From assembly GCF_025567095.1 (NCBI RefSeq), contig NZ_JAOQJH010000045.1: 20,863 bases of DNA; one strand, 5' to 3'. This DNA comes from Anthropogastromicrobium aceti (GTDB taxonomy: Bacteria > Bacillota > Clostridia > Lachnospirales > Lachnospiraceae). Shown here piece by piece: positions 7,717-14,146 of the stretch; position 1 is the stretch's first letter; every line of letters starts with the position of its first letter. The position numbers and the translations under genes were made by a program. The notes beneath the pieces were generated by a model, which saw only the letters and a list, made by a program, of their open reading frames with translations, had not been told where the DNA came from and searched no databases.

Positions 7717-9096
7717 TCAACCAAGAGCCGGGTTGATTTTTTTCTGTAAAACGTCGATGGTATCTTGTAAAAACTGGCTGTTTTTGAGATCCTCAGTAAT
7801 CTTTTCAATTCCGTGCCGGACAGTCGTGTGATCACGATTTCCGAGTTCCTTTCCGATCTGCTGAAGAGACAAATCGGTCATTTGACGGCACAGATACATC
7901 GCAATTTGGCGGGAGTAGGCGATATCCTTATTACGCTTCTGTGAAAGAAGCTCATCTGCCTCAAAGCCAAAGTGTGATGCAATGACCTCAACAATCAGAG
8001 GAACAGTAATTGTAACCTCTTTGTGGTTGTTGATGATGTCGCGAAGTACATCTTCCGCCATATTAAGCGTGATTTCTTTATTAGAAAGACGTTTAAAAGC
8101 GGTAATTCGATTGAGCGCACCTTCAAGCTCACGAATATTTGTATTGATATTTTCAGCAATATAGTTGATAATATCGTCAGAGATCTTTGTGTTCTCTGTT
8201 TCTTCCTTTTTATGAAGGATTGCCACACGAGTCTCATAATCAGGAGCAGAGACATCGACTGGAAGACCAACAGAAAAGCGAGAGCGAAGACGTTCCTCAA
8301 GGTTTGTGAAATCCTTTGGAGGTTTATCAGAAGTAATGATAACCTGCTTGCCCGTTTCATATAAGTAGTTGAAGGTGTGGAAAAACTCCTCCTGTGTGCT
8401 TTCCTTTCCAATTAAGAACTGTATATCGTCAATCATAAGGACATCAATGCTGCGGTATTTCTCTTTAAACTCAGCATTCTTCTTGCCTTTAAGAGAGTCG
8501 ATCAGGTCATTTGTGAATGTCTCACTAGTGACATATAAAACGCGTACACTTGGATCATTGCGCAGAATATAGTGGGCAATAGACTGCATCAGATGCGTCT
8601 TGCCAAGACCTGCGCCGCCATAGATAAATAGTGGGTTGTAGAGGGTTCCAGGAGATTCAGCAACAGCAAGTGAAGCAGCATGTGCGAATCGGTTATTGGA
8701 GCCAACAACAAAGGTATCAAATGTATAGCGTGGGTTTAAGTTGGCATTCATCACAGCAGCATAATAGGAGTTTAACTCGGGGGTTACAATGTTAGAAGCT
8801 TCTGCAGTGAGGTTTGGACGCTTCTCAAGGTCCTCCGAAGTAACAAAGATCACATTGCAGTGCAGGCCGATCTTCTCCTCAATGACAATCTCAAGAATCT
8901 GCTTGTACTTCTTCTTGATATAGTCTAGTATATTGGGGATACCTTTTGTATCTGCCAAGATGTAGACCTGGTCATTGTCTACATTGTGGATTTCCATAGG
9001 GACAATCCAAGTATCGTAAGATACCTTTGAAATATCATAATTTTCCTTCAGGGTGTCTTTTATGGCATCCCAGTTTTCCTTTAATCTGTCAATCAT
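7717..9096 (-). CDS. dnaA: Chromosomal replication initiator protein DnaA
   Basis: DnaA is the AAA+ initiator that binds DnaA boxes, oligomerises with ATP and opens the origin. The 459-residue protein has domain I (1 to about 80, starting MIDRLKENWD), a short linker domain II (about 90-115), the AAA+ domain III with NPRYTFDTFVVG (121-132), Walker A GGAGLGKTH (160-168) and Walker B MIDDIQFL (221-228), and domain IV with the signature DLSLQQIGKELGNRDHTTVRH in pieces (408-428), which contacts the box. The start has an AGGAGT site and a promoter at 9162-9190. The upstream box cluster begins about 50 bp beyond that promoter, so autoregulation by DnaA is likely but inferred. It is the first gene of the minus-strand run. 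Confidence 0.99.
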   Translation of the reverse strand: MIDRLKENWDAIKDTLKENYDISKVSYDTWIVPMEIHNVDNDQVYILADTKGIPNILDYIKKKYKQILEIVIEEKIGLHCNVIFVTSEDLEKRPNLTAEASNIVTPELNSYYAAVMNANLNPRYTFDTFVVGSNNRFAHAASLAVAESPGTLYNPLFIYGGAGLGKTHLMQSIAHYILRNDPSVRVLYVTSETFTNDLIDSLKGKKNAEFKEKYRSIDVLMIDDIQFLIGKESTQEEFFHTFNYLYETGKQVIITSDKPPKDFTNLEERLRSRFSVGLPVDVSAPDYETRVAILHKKEETENTKISDDIINYIAENINTNIRELEGALNRITAFKRLSNKEITLNMAEDVLRDIINNHKEVTITVPLIVEVIASHFGFEADELLSQKRNKDIAYSRQIAMYLCRQMTDLSLQQIGKELGNRDHTTVRHGIEKITEDLKNSQFLQDTIDVLQKKINPALG

Positions 9097-9161
9097 TTGT
9101 TACTCCTGACGTCGGTATATGGTAATTTTCGAGAAAAGAGCCTATTAGCCCATATAATGAT

Positions 9162-9190
9162 ATTATACTAAAAATAATGAAGAATTTCAA
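9162..9190 (-). promoter_or_regulatory. dnaA promoter
   Basis: The minus strand has -35 TTGAAA (9185-9190), a 17-bp spacer and a perfect -10 TATAAT (9162-9167). It lies about 66 bases before the dnaA ATG and leaves a 5' UTR of roughly 60 bases. The nearest canonical DnaA box ends 52 bp upstream of the -35. Confidence 0.88.
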
Positions 9191-9241
9191 GAGAGAAGAG
9201 GAGAGCAGTCTGTAAAAAATATCAACAACATTGGGGTAAAA

Positions 9242-9595
9242 TGTGGATAATATTGTGGATAGGCTGTGGATAACATGTGGATAAGTGGAAAAAAGCTGTG
9301 GATAGAGTGGGGATAACTCAGAAGGGGGTATGGCATATAAAATTGTGGATAATGTGGATAAGATTGTTTATATGTAAAAACAGAACGAGTTATCCACAGA
9401 GTTATCCACCAAACACATGTACTTATCCCCAATATCCACAAAAAAAAGTTTGTCGTAAAATCAAGGGTTTGAGAGGTGTTTTTAATATTATCCACAAAGT
9501 TATGCACAAGTTATCCACAATTTGGGGATAACTTTTATCCACAACATTTCTGAATGAAAAAGCTGGGGATAACTTTGTGGATAAGTTGGGGATAA
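9242..9595. other. oriC: Origin part 1: large DnaA-box cluster between dnaA and rpmH
   Basis: Ten exact TTATCCACA boxes (either strand) start at 9242, 9265, 9276, 9344, 9353, 9390, 9488, 9511, 9535 and 9576. Five TTATCCCCA variants start at 9308, 9423, 9523, 9564 and 9587. Five other one-mismatch sites start at 9254 and 9297 (CTATCCACA), 9402 (TTATCCACC), 9432 (ATATCCACA) and 9500 (TTATGCACA). Boxes from 9242 to 9361 all face one way, those from 9390 to 9519 the other way, and the last group is mixed. The 708-base gap between dnaA and rpmH has no credible gene: the ORFs through it are repeat-encoded low-complexity artefacts. This corresponds to incAB of bipartite Firmicute origins. Confidence 0.95.
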
Positions 9596-9634
9596 CTTTT
9601 TTGTAATAAAAAATAAAAAACACTAAAAAAAACC

Positions 9635-9663
9635 TTGACGAAATGCGAGTTTCTTAATATAAT
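9635..9663 (+). promoter_or_regulatory. Promoter of the rpmH-rnpA operon
   Basis: -35 TTGACG (9635-9640), a 17-bp spacer and a perfect -10 TATAAT (9658-9663). Directly upstream (9604-9632) is a run of A-tracts that could act as an UP element and also forms an AT-rich border of the DnaA-box cluster. Transcription would start near 9670, leaving a leader of about 135 bases before rpmH. Confidence 0.88.
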
Positions 9664-9669
9664 GCGTAT

Positions 9670-9804
9670 GATGTCCAATTTTTGCAACGGCGTTAAAAAA
9701 CGCCGAAAAATCGCACTTTTGGTGCAAGCTGTGGGACTGATACCCACAGTGTAAGAAACAGTATTATTTGAAAATTAACACAGAAAACAAGGAGGTGTTT
9801 TGTT
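9670..9804 (+). promoter_or_regulatory. Structured 5' leader of rpmH
   Basis: Three hairpins follow one another: CGGCGT/ACGCCG (9688-9693 with 9700-9705), GCAC/GTGC (9713-9716 with 9722-9725) and CTGTGGG/CCCACAG (9729-9735 with 9743-9749, 7-base loop). None has a U-run, so this is not a simple terminator. TTGCA at 9682-9686 could instead pair with TGCAA at 9723-9727, giving an alternative fold. The leader ends in an AAGGAGG ribosome binding site. Ribosomal-protein leaders often mediate autoregulation; whether this one does is unknown. Confidence 0.5.
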
Positions 9805-9939
9805 ATGAAGATGACATTTCAGCCAAAGAAGAGATCCCATGCAAAGGTTCATGGTTTCCGTGCAAGAATGAGCACAAAGGGAGGAAGAAAGGTTCTGGCA
9901 GCAAGAAGAGCAAAGGGAAGAAAGGTTCTCTCTGCTTAA
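9805..9939 (+). CDS. rpmH: 50S ribosomal protein L34
   Basis: This is a 44-residue, strongly basic protein beginning MKMTFQPKKRSHAKVHGFRA and ending GRKVLSA, the characteristic L34 sequence. It includes the conserved MSTKGGRKVLAARRAKGRK segment. L34 binds 23S rRNA in the large subunit. The ATG is preceded by an excellent AAGGAGG site. Its TAA stop is immediately followed, in the same reading frame, by the TTG that begins rnpA. The rpmH-rnpA-yidD-yidC order beside the origin is conserved across bacteria. Confidence 0.98.
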   Translation: MKMTFQPKKRSHAKVHGFRARMSTKGGRKVLAARRAKGRKVLSA

Positions 9940-10284
9940 TTGAGCAGTATCAACTCTCTTAAAAAGAACAGAGACTTTCAGAGAGTCTACAGCAAACGGC
10001 AGTCTTTTGCAAATCGTTCGCTGGTCATGTACAAGATGTCAAACGACCGCGCTGATACCCGCATTGGCATATCTGTCAGTAAAAAGGTAGGAAACAGTGT
10101 GGTCAGGCATCGGGTTACAAGAGTGATCCGTGAATGCTGCCGCTTACACGAAAAAGAATTAATACAAGGATTGGACATAGTGATTGTTGCCAGACCGTTG
10201 GCGAAGGAACAAGGATTAATGGAAATTGAGGAAGCTTTTTTTCATGTAGGAAGAAAGCTGAATATTTTTTTAGAATCGAAGTAG
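9940..10284 (+). CDS. rnpA: Ribonuclease P protein component
   Basis: RnpA is the basic protein partner of the RNase P RNA and helps it bind pre-tRNA for 5' maturation. The 114-residue product has the conserved LKKNRDFQRVY near the N-terminus, RIGISVSKKVGNSVVRHRVTR (41-61, the RNR-type RNA-binding signature, here RHR) and LDIVIVAR (78-85). The start is TTG directly abutting the rpmH TAA in the same frame. No ATG occurs before residue 30, well inside conserved sequence, so TTG is the only ordinary choice. The nearest purine-rich stretch (AAAGG, 9921-9925) is 14 bases away, longer than ideal, which suggests coupling to rpmH translation. Confidence 0.96.
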   Translation: MSSINSLKKNRDFQRVYSKRQSFANRSLVMYKMSNDRADTRIGISVSKKVGNSVVRHRVTRVIRECCRLHEKELIQGLDIVIVARPLAKEQGLMEIEEAFFHVGRKLNIFLESK

Positions 10285-10294
10285 GGTCGGGACT

Positions 10295-10507
10295 ATGAAG
10301 AAGATTATGATTTATATGATAAGGTTTTACCAGAAGTATTTATCACCTCTCAAAGTCCGGACCCACTGTATATATACCCCAACCTGTTCGCAGTATGCAA
10401 TAGAAGCGTTGGAAAAGTATGGAGCTTTGAAAGGCTCCTTACTTGCTATATGGAGGATATTGCGCTGCAATCCATTTTCAAAAGGGGGGTACGACCCTGT
10501 TCCGTAG
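10295..10507 (+). CDS. yidD: Membrane protein insertion efficiency factor YidD
   Basis: This 70-residue basic protein has the family core: IRFYQKYLSPLK, then TPTCSQYAIEALEKYGALKG and the ending RCNPFSKGGYDPVP. Three cysteines are visible in the segments HCIYTPTCSQYA and RCNPF. YidD is a small amphipathic membrane-associated protein thought to aid YidC-dependent insertion, and its position between rnpA and yidC is the usual one. The gap to rnpA is 10 bases and its weak ribosome site overlaps the rnpA stop, so translational coupling is likely. Confidence 0.97.
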   Translation: MKKIMIYMIRFYQKYLSPLKVRTHCIYTPTCSQYAIEALEKYGALKGSLLAIWRILRCNPFSKGGYDPVP

Positions 10508-10528
10508 GTAGCTTAAGGAGGAAAACAA

Positions 10529-11794
10529 GTGGATTTTTTATCATTAACACAAAGTAACTGGTTTCTTGTAGGGCCAGTTGCGAAGGTGCTTGGTGTTGTC
10601 ATGAATGGAATTTACGAGTTCCTGGATATGTTTGGCATTGCAAGCATTGGATTGGCGATCATTTTATTCACGATTATTATTAAAGCATTGATGCTTCCGC
10701 TTTCCATCAAGCAGCAGAAGTTTACAAAGCTTAATAGTATTATGGCGCCAGAACTTCAGCAGGTTCAGAAAAAGTATGCAAATCTGGACAAGTCAAGCCC
10801 GAAGTACAATGAAATGCTTTTGAAGCAGAATGAAGAGATGAAGGAAGTCTATGCAAAGTACGGAACAAGCCCGACAGGCGGTTGCGTTCAGATGCTGATT
10901 CAGATGCCGATTCTGTTCGCTTTGTATCAGGTTATTTACAAGATTCCGGGCTATATCACAAAGGTAAGAGCGTTCTATGAGCCGATTGTTGAGGCACTGC
11001 AGAACATTCCTACTTACATGGATAACGCAGATTTCGTGACATTGGCACAGCAAAACGGCATCAATGCAGCAGGATTGAGTGATTCTAACAAGCTGATAGA
11101 TCTGCTTTACAACTTCGATAAGACTGAGTGGACTAAGTTTACCGAGATCTTCCCGAATTTGAATGAGTACGTAGCCAAGGCACTGCCAAGTATCGAGAAA
11201 GCAAATTATTTCCTGGGAATGGATTTGGCAACTGCACCTGCACAGCAGCTGTGGCCTGGTGTTTTAATTCCTATTCTTGCCGGTCTTACTCAGTGGCTTA
11301 GCTCTAAGATGATGCAGACAGATAATGGAAGCAAGAATTCAGATGACACAATGGGAAGCACAATGAAGACCATGAACATCATGATGCCTCTTATGTCAGT
11401 GTTCTTCTGTTTCACATTCTCTGCAGGTATCGGTGTATACTGGATTGCATCTTCTGTTGTTATGATTCTGATTCAGATGATCGTAAACAAGTATATGGAG
11501 CGCATTGATATTAATCAGATGGTTGAAAAGAACATTGAAAAGGCTAATGTAAAGCGTGTTAAGAAGGGTCAGAAGCCGCTTAAGGCAAAGGCTGTTATGA
11601 ATGTTCGTACTATCGAAGAAGAAAGAGAACTCGAAGAAAAGAAAGAAGCTGAGCTGAAAGAGCGTGTGACAAAGCAGGTTGAGAAATCAACTGAGTACTA
11701 TTCCACCACCCAGAAAAAGAAGGGTAAGCTGGCATCTAAGGCCGGAATGGTTCAGCAGTACAACGAAAAGAGTGAAAAGAAGAACAGAAAGTAA
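10529..11794 (+). CDS. yidC: Membrane protein insertase YidC/OxaA
   Basis: YidC inserts and folds membrane proteins, alone or with Sec. The 421-residue product starts at GTG behind a perfect AAGGAGG site. It lacks a lipobox, unlike some Gram-positive YidC proteins. Hydrophobic segments are near 12-30, 37-59 (TM1 of the core), 118-138, 240-257 and 283-318. K52 in FTIIIKALMLPL occupies the place of the conserved groove arginine. The cytoplasmic hairpin (about 60-112) is charged, followed by SPTGGCVQMLIQMPILFALY (114-133). Residues about 145-235 form an external insertion that seems common in clostridial YidC. The tail from 340 is very basic and coiled-coil-like and could contact the ribosome. 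Confidence 0.97.
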   Translation: MDFLSLTQSNWFLVGPVAKVLGVVMNGIYEFLDMFGIASIGLAIILFTIIIKALMLPLSIKQQKFTKLNSIMAPELQQVQKKYANLDKSSPKYNEMLLKQNEEMKEVYAKYGTSPTGGCVQMLIQMPILFALYQVIYKIPGYITKVRAFYEPIVEALQNIPTYMDNADFVTLAQQNGINAAGLSDSNKLIDLLYNFDKTEWTKFTEIFPNLNEYVAKALPSIEKANYFLGMDLATAPAQQLWPGVLIPILAGLTQWLSSKMMQTDNGSKNSDDTMGSTMKTMNIMMPLMSVFFCFTFSAGIGVYWIASSVVMILIQMIVNKYMERIDINQMVEKNIEKANVKRVKKGQKPLKAKAVMNVRTIEEERELEEKKEAELKERVTKQVEKSTEYYSTTQKKKGKLASKAGMVQQYNEKSEKKNRK

Positions 11795-11831
11795 TCAGTG
11801 ATTGTAAGGCTGATTACTTGCTTGGGGAAGC
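11791..11831 (+). repeat. Two small hairpins between yidC and jag
   Basis: GTAATCAG (11791-11798, overlapping the yidC stop) and CTGATTAC (11810-11817) form a perfect 8-bp stem with an 11-base loop. Right after it GCTT/AAGC (11820-11823, 11828-11831) encloses GGGG. No T-run follows, so termination is unlikely. They may affect mRNA processing or coupling, or have no role. Confidence 0.4.
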
Positions 11832-11858
11832 TTGCAGATTCAGAAAGGTAAGGTTTGT

Positions 11859-12602
11859 ATGACAGAGTTTGCTACGTTCACTGGAAAGAATGTAGATGAA
11901 GCCGTAAACAATGCACTGCTTCAGCTTCAGATCACCAGTGAAAAACTTGAGTATGAGGTTGTTGAAAAAGGTTCGAATGGTCTGCTTGGTTTTATCGGTT
12001 CTAAGCCGGCGGTGATCCGTGCACGTAAAAAGTCAGATTTTATCGATGAGGGAGAAGAATTTTTACAGAATATTTTCCACGAGATGAATATGGAAGTTGA
12101 TATCGCAGTTGCCTACAATAAAGAAGAACAGGTTGTTGATATCGTTCTGACCGGAGAAGACATGGGCATCCTGATCGGAAAAAGAGGACAGACACTGGAT
12201 TCACTGCAGCATCTGGTGAGCCTTGTTATAAACAAACACAGCGAAGAATATATTCGTGTCAAGCTGGATACTGAGAATTACCGTGAAAGAAGAAAGGAAA
12301 CTCTCGAGCAGCTGGCAAAGAATATTGCCTACAAGGTAAAGAGAACAAGACGTCCGGCATCACTTGAGCCGATGAATCCTTACGAGAGAAGGATCATCCA
12401 CTCTGCACTTCAGGACGACAAGTTTGTATATACCAAGAGCGAGGGCGAGGATCCATTTCGTCATGTAGTGGTACTTCCTAAAAAAGAAGCAATTCCGCAG
12501 AGAAGATACTACAAAAGCTATGACAAAGGATACAAAACAAATTATGACAGAAGCGCAGCTGGTACAAGAGAAACAGCTGAAAAGCTGACTTCTGAGGAAT
12601 AA
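11859..12602 (+). CDS. jag: RNA-binding protein Jag/KhpB (Jag-N, KH and R3H domains)
   Basis: KhpB-type proteins bind RNA, partner with KhpA and influence cell division and envelope growth. From the ATG at 11859 the protein has 247 residues. The Jag-N domain (1 to about 53) contains GLLGFIGSKPAVIRARKK. The KH domain (about 75-150) has the loop GKRG (107-110) in ILIGKRGQTLDSLQHLV. The R3H domain (about 155-210) has RRIIH (177-181, the R-x3-H pair). The tail is basic and rich in Y and K. The frame can start at TTG 11832, but ATG 11859 has an AAGG site and gives the usual N-terminus (MTEFATFTGKNVDEA). It lies downstream of yidC, as in many Firmicutes. Confidence 0.95.
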   Translation: MTEFATFTGKNVDEAVNNALLQLQITSEKLEYEVVEKGSNGLLGFIGSKPAVIRARKKSDFIDEGEEFLQNIFHEMNMEVDIAVAYNKEEQVVDIVLTGEDMGILIGKRGQTLDSLQHLVSLVINKHSEEYIRVKLDTENYRERRKETLEQLAKNIAYKVKRTRRPASLEPMNPYERRIIHSALQDDKFVYTKSEGEDPFRHVVVLPKKEAIPQRRYYKSYDKGYKTNYDRSAAGTRETAEKLTSEE

Positions 12603-12608
12603 TAGAGA

Positions 12609-12651
12609 AAGTGCCATTCAAAGTTCATACGGACTATTGAGTGGCATTTTC
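12609..12651 (+). terminator. Probable intrinsic terminator after jag
   Basis: 12609-12622 and 12638-12651 pair over 14 positions with two G-U wobbles (core TGCCA with TGGCA), with a 15-base loop. The stem's last bases are TTTT and then CTG follows, so the U-run is short and termination may be partial. It is just after the jag stop and before mnmE, and I see no clear mnmE promoter, so read-through into mnmE is possible. Confidence 0.6.
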
Positions 12652-12695
12652 TGTATCATTCTTGGAAACTTACGAAAATCGAAGTGAGGTAGAAT

Positions 12696-14126
12696 ATGAA
12701 AGAAAATAGTACAATTGCGGCGATTGCAACGGCACTTAGTCCAGCAGGAATTAGCATTATTCGAATAAGTGGACCTCAGGCGCTTGATGTGATTGATCGT
12801 ATTTATAGAACAAAAAAAGAGGTAGAGTCGATTAAAAAAGGAGCATTTACTGTGGCAGCGTCATCTTCAGCGAAAAAGCTCTCAAATGCACCTACACATA
12901 CCATTCATTACGGCTATATTTGTGATGAAAATGAGGTAATTGATGAGGTTATGGTATCCATCATGAAAGGACCTCGTTCCTTTACTGCAGAGGATACAGT
13001 AGAGATTAACTGTCACGGAGGCGTTCTTGTTACGAGACGTGTATTAGATTGTGTGTTTAAAAATGGGGCAGCACCGGCACAGCCTGGTGAGTTTACAAAG
13101 AGAGCCTTTTTAAACGGACGAATTGATCTGTCTCAGGCAGAGGCTGTTATGGAGCTTATATCTGCAAAGAATCGTTTTGCAATAGATGCATCACTAGAAC
13201 AGCTATCTGGAAAAATTAAAAACCGCATACAAGACCTCAGAAGCACGCTTTTAGACGAGATTGCTTATATAGAGGCAGCACTTGACGATCCAGAGCATAT
13301 TTCGCTTGAAGGCTATACAGAGGGCCTCACAGAACGTGTTCAAAAAATTAGAGCAGCAGTAAAGAAGATGGCAGACTCCTTTGATAATGGAAAGGTTTTA
13401 ACAGAGGGGATTCGCACTGTGATTGTAGGAAAGCCAAATGCCGGAAAGTCATCTTTGCTCAATGCGTTATCAGGAAGACAGAGGGCAATTGTCACAGAGA
13501 TTGCCGGTACGACGAGAGATACTCTTGAGGAGCAGATTATGCTTGGCGATTTGAGTTTAATTTTGGTGGACACAGCTGGTATTCGTGACACATCTGATGT
13601 TGTTGAAAAAATCGGCGTAGAGAAGGCACGTGAGGCTGCTGCAAAGGCAGACCTATTGATTTACGTGGCAGATTCATCCCGAAATCTCGATGAAGATGAT
13701 CATAAGATTATGGAGTTGCTAAAAAACAAAAAAAGTATTATTCTGTTAAATAAGTCCGATTTATCTTCTGTAATTCAGCCGAAGGATTTAAAGGCAGCTG
13801 GAGTGGATGCACCTGTTCTTTGGATATCAGCGGCAAATGAAGATGGATTAGATGCGCTTGAGCAGACAATACGTGACATGTTTGAACAGGGAATGATTGC
13901 AGGAAATGATGAGGTTGTTATCACGAATGCACGTCAAAAAACATGTCTGTTAAATGCCTGCGAAAGCCTGAGGCTTGCAGAGGAGGGCATTGAAAATGGG
14001 ATGCCGGAGGATATGCTGACAATCGACATGATGGATGCTTATACCAGTTTGGGAGAAGTAATCGGCGAGGAGATTGAAGAAGATCTGGTAAACCGTATTT
14101 TTGCAAAGTTCTGTATGGGTAAGTAA
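12696..14126 (+). CDS. mnmE: tRNA modification GTPase MnmE
   Basis: MnmE works with MnmG to install the carboxymethylaminomethyl (or aminomethyl) group on U34 of certain tRNAs, using a folate one-carbon donor and GTP. The 476-residue protein has the folate-binding N-terminal domain (IAAIATALSPAGISIIRISG, 7-26), helical segments with GEFTKRAFLNGRIDLSQAEA (131-150), and an inserted Ras-like G domain: P-loop GKPNAGKSS (245-253), G2 AGTTRDT (270-276), G3 DTAG (292-295), G4 NKSD (352-355). It ends in FCMGK with the conserved cysteine C473. The ATG follows a GTGAGG site. mnmG starts 20 bases downstream, so the two partner subunits are co-expressed. Confidence 0.98.
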   Translation: MKENSTIAAIATALSPAGISIIRISGPQALDVIDRIYRTKKEVESIKKGAFTVAASSSAKKLSNAPTHTIHYGYICDENEVIDEVMVSIMKGPRSFTAEDTVEINCHGGVLVTRRVLDCVFKNGAAPAQPGEFTKRAFLNGRIDLSQAEAVMELISAKNRFAIDASLEQLSGKIKNRIQDLRSTLLDEIAYIEAALDDPEHISLEGYTEGLTERVQKIRAAVKKMADSFDNGKVLTEGIRTVIVGKPNAGKSSLLNALSGRQRAIVTEIAGTTRDTLEEQIMLGDLSLILVDTAGIRDTSDVVEKIGVEKAREAAAKADLLIYVADSSRNLDEDDHKIMELLKNKKSIILLNKSDLSSVIQPKDLKAAGVDAPVLWISAANEDGLDALEQTIRDMFEQGMIAGNDEVVITNARQKTCLLNACESLRLAEEGIENGMPEDMLTIDMMDAYTSLGEVIGEEIEEDLVNRIFAKFCMGK

Positions 14127-14146
14127 CTAGATAGTGGAGGCAAAAT

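Noticed and set aside
531..9096. Plus-strand ORFs opposite dnaA, dnaN, recF, gyrB and gyrA
   Set aside because: They lie wholly within strongly conserved genes on the other strand and encode no recognisable protein. They are antisense shadows.
9187..9747. Several ORFs of 66-106 codons on both strands across the dnaA-rpmH spacer
   Set aside because: Their proteins are strings of repeated SYPQ, IHK and WIT-like units, produced by translating DnaA boxes. They have no ribosome binding sites or family similarity.
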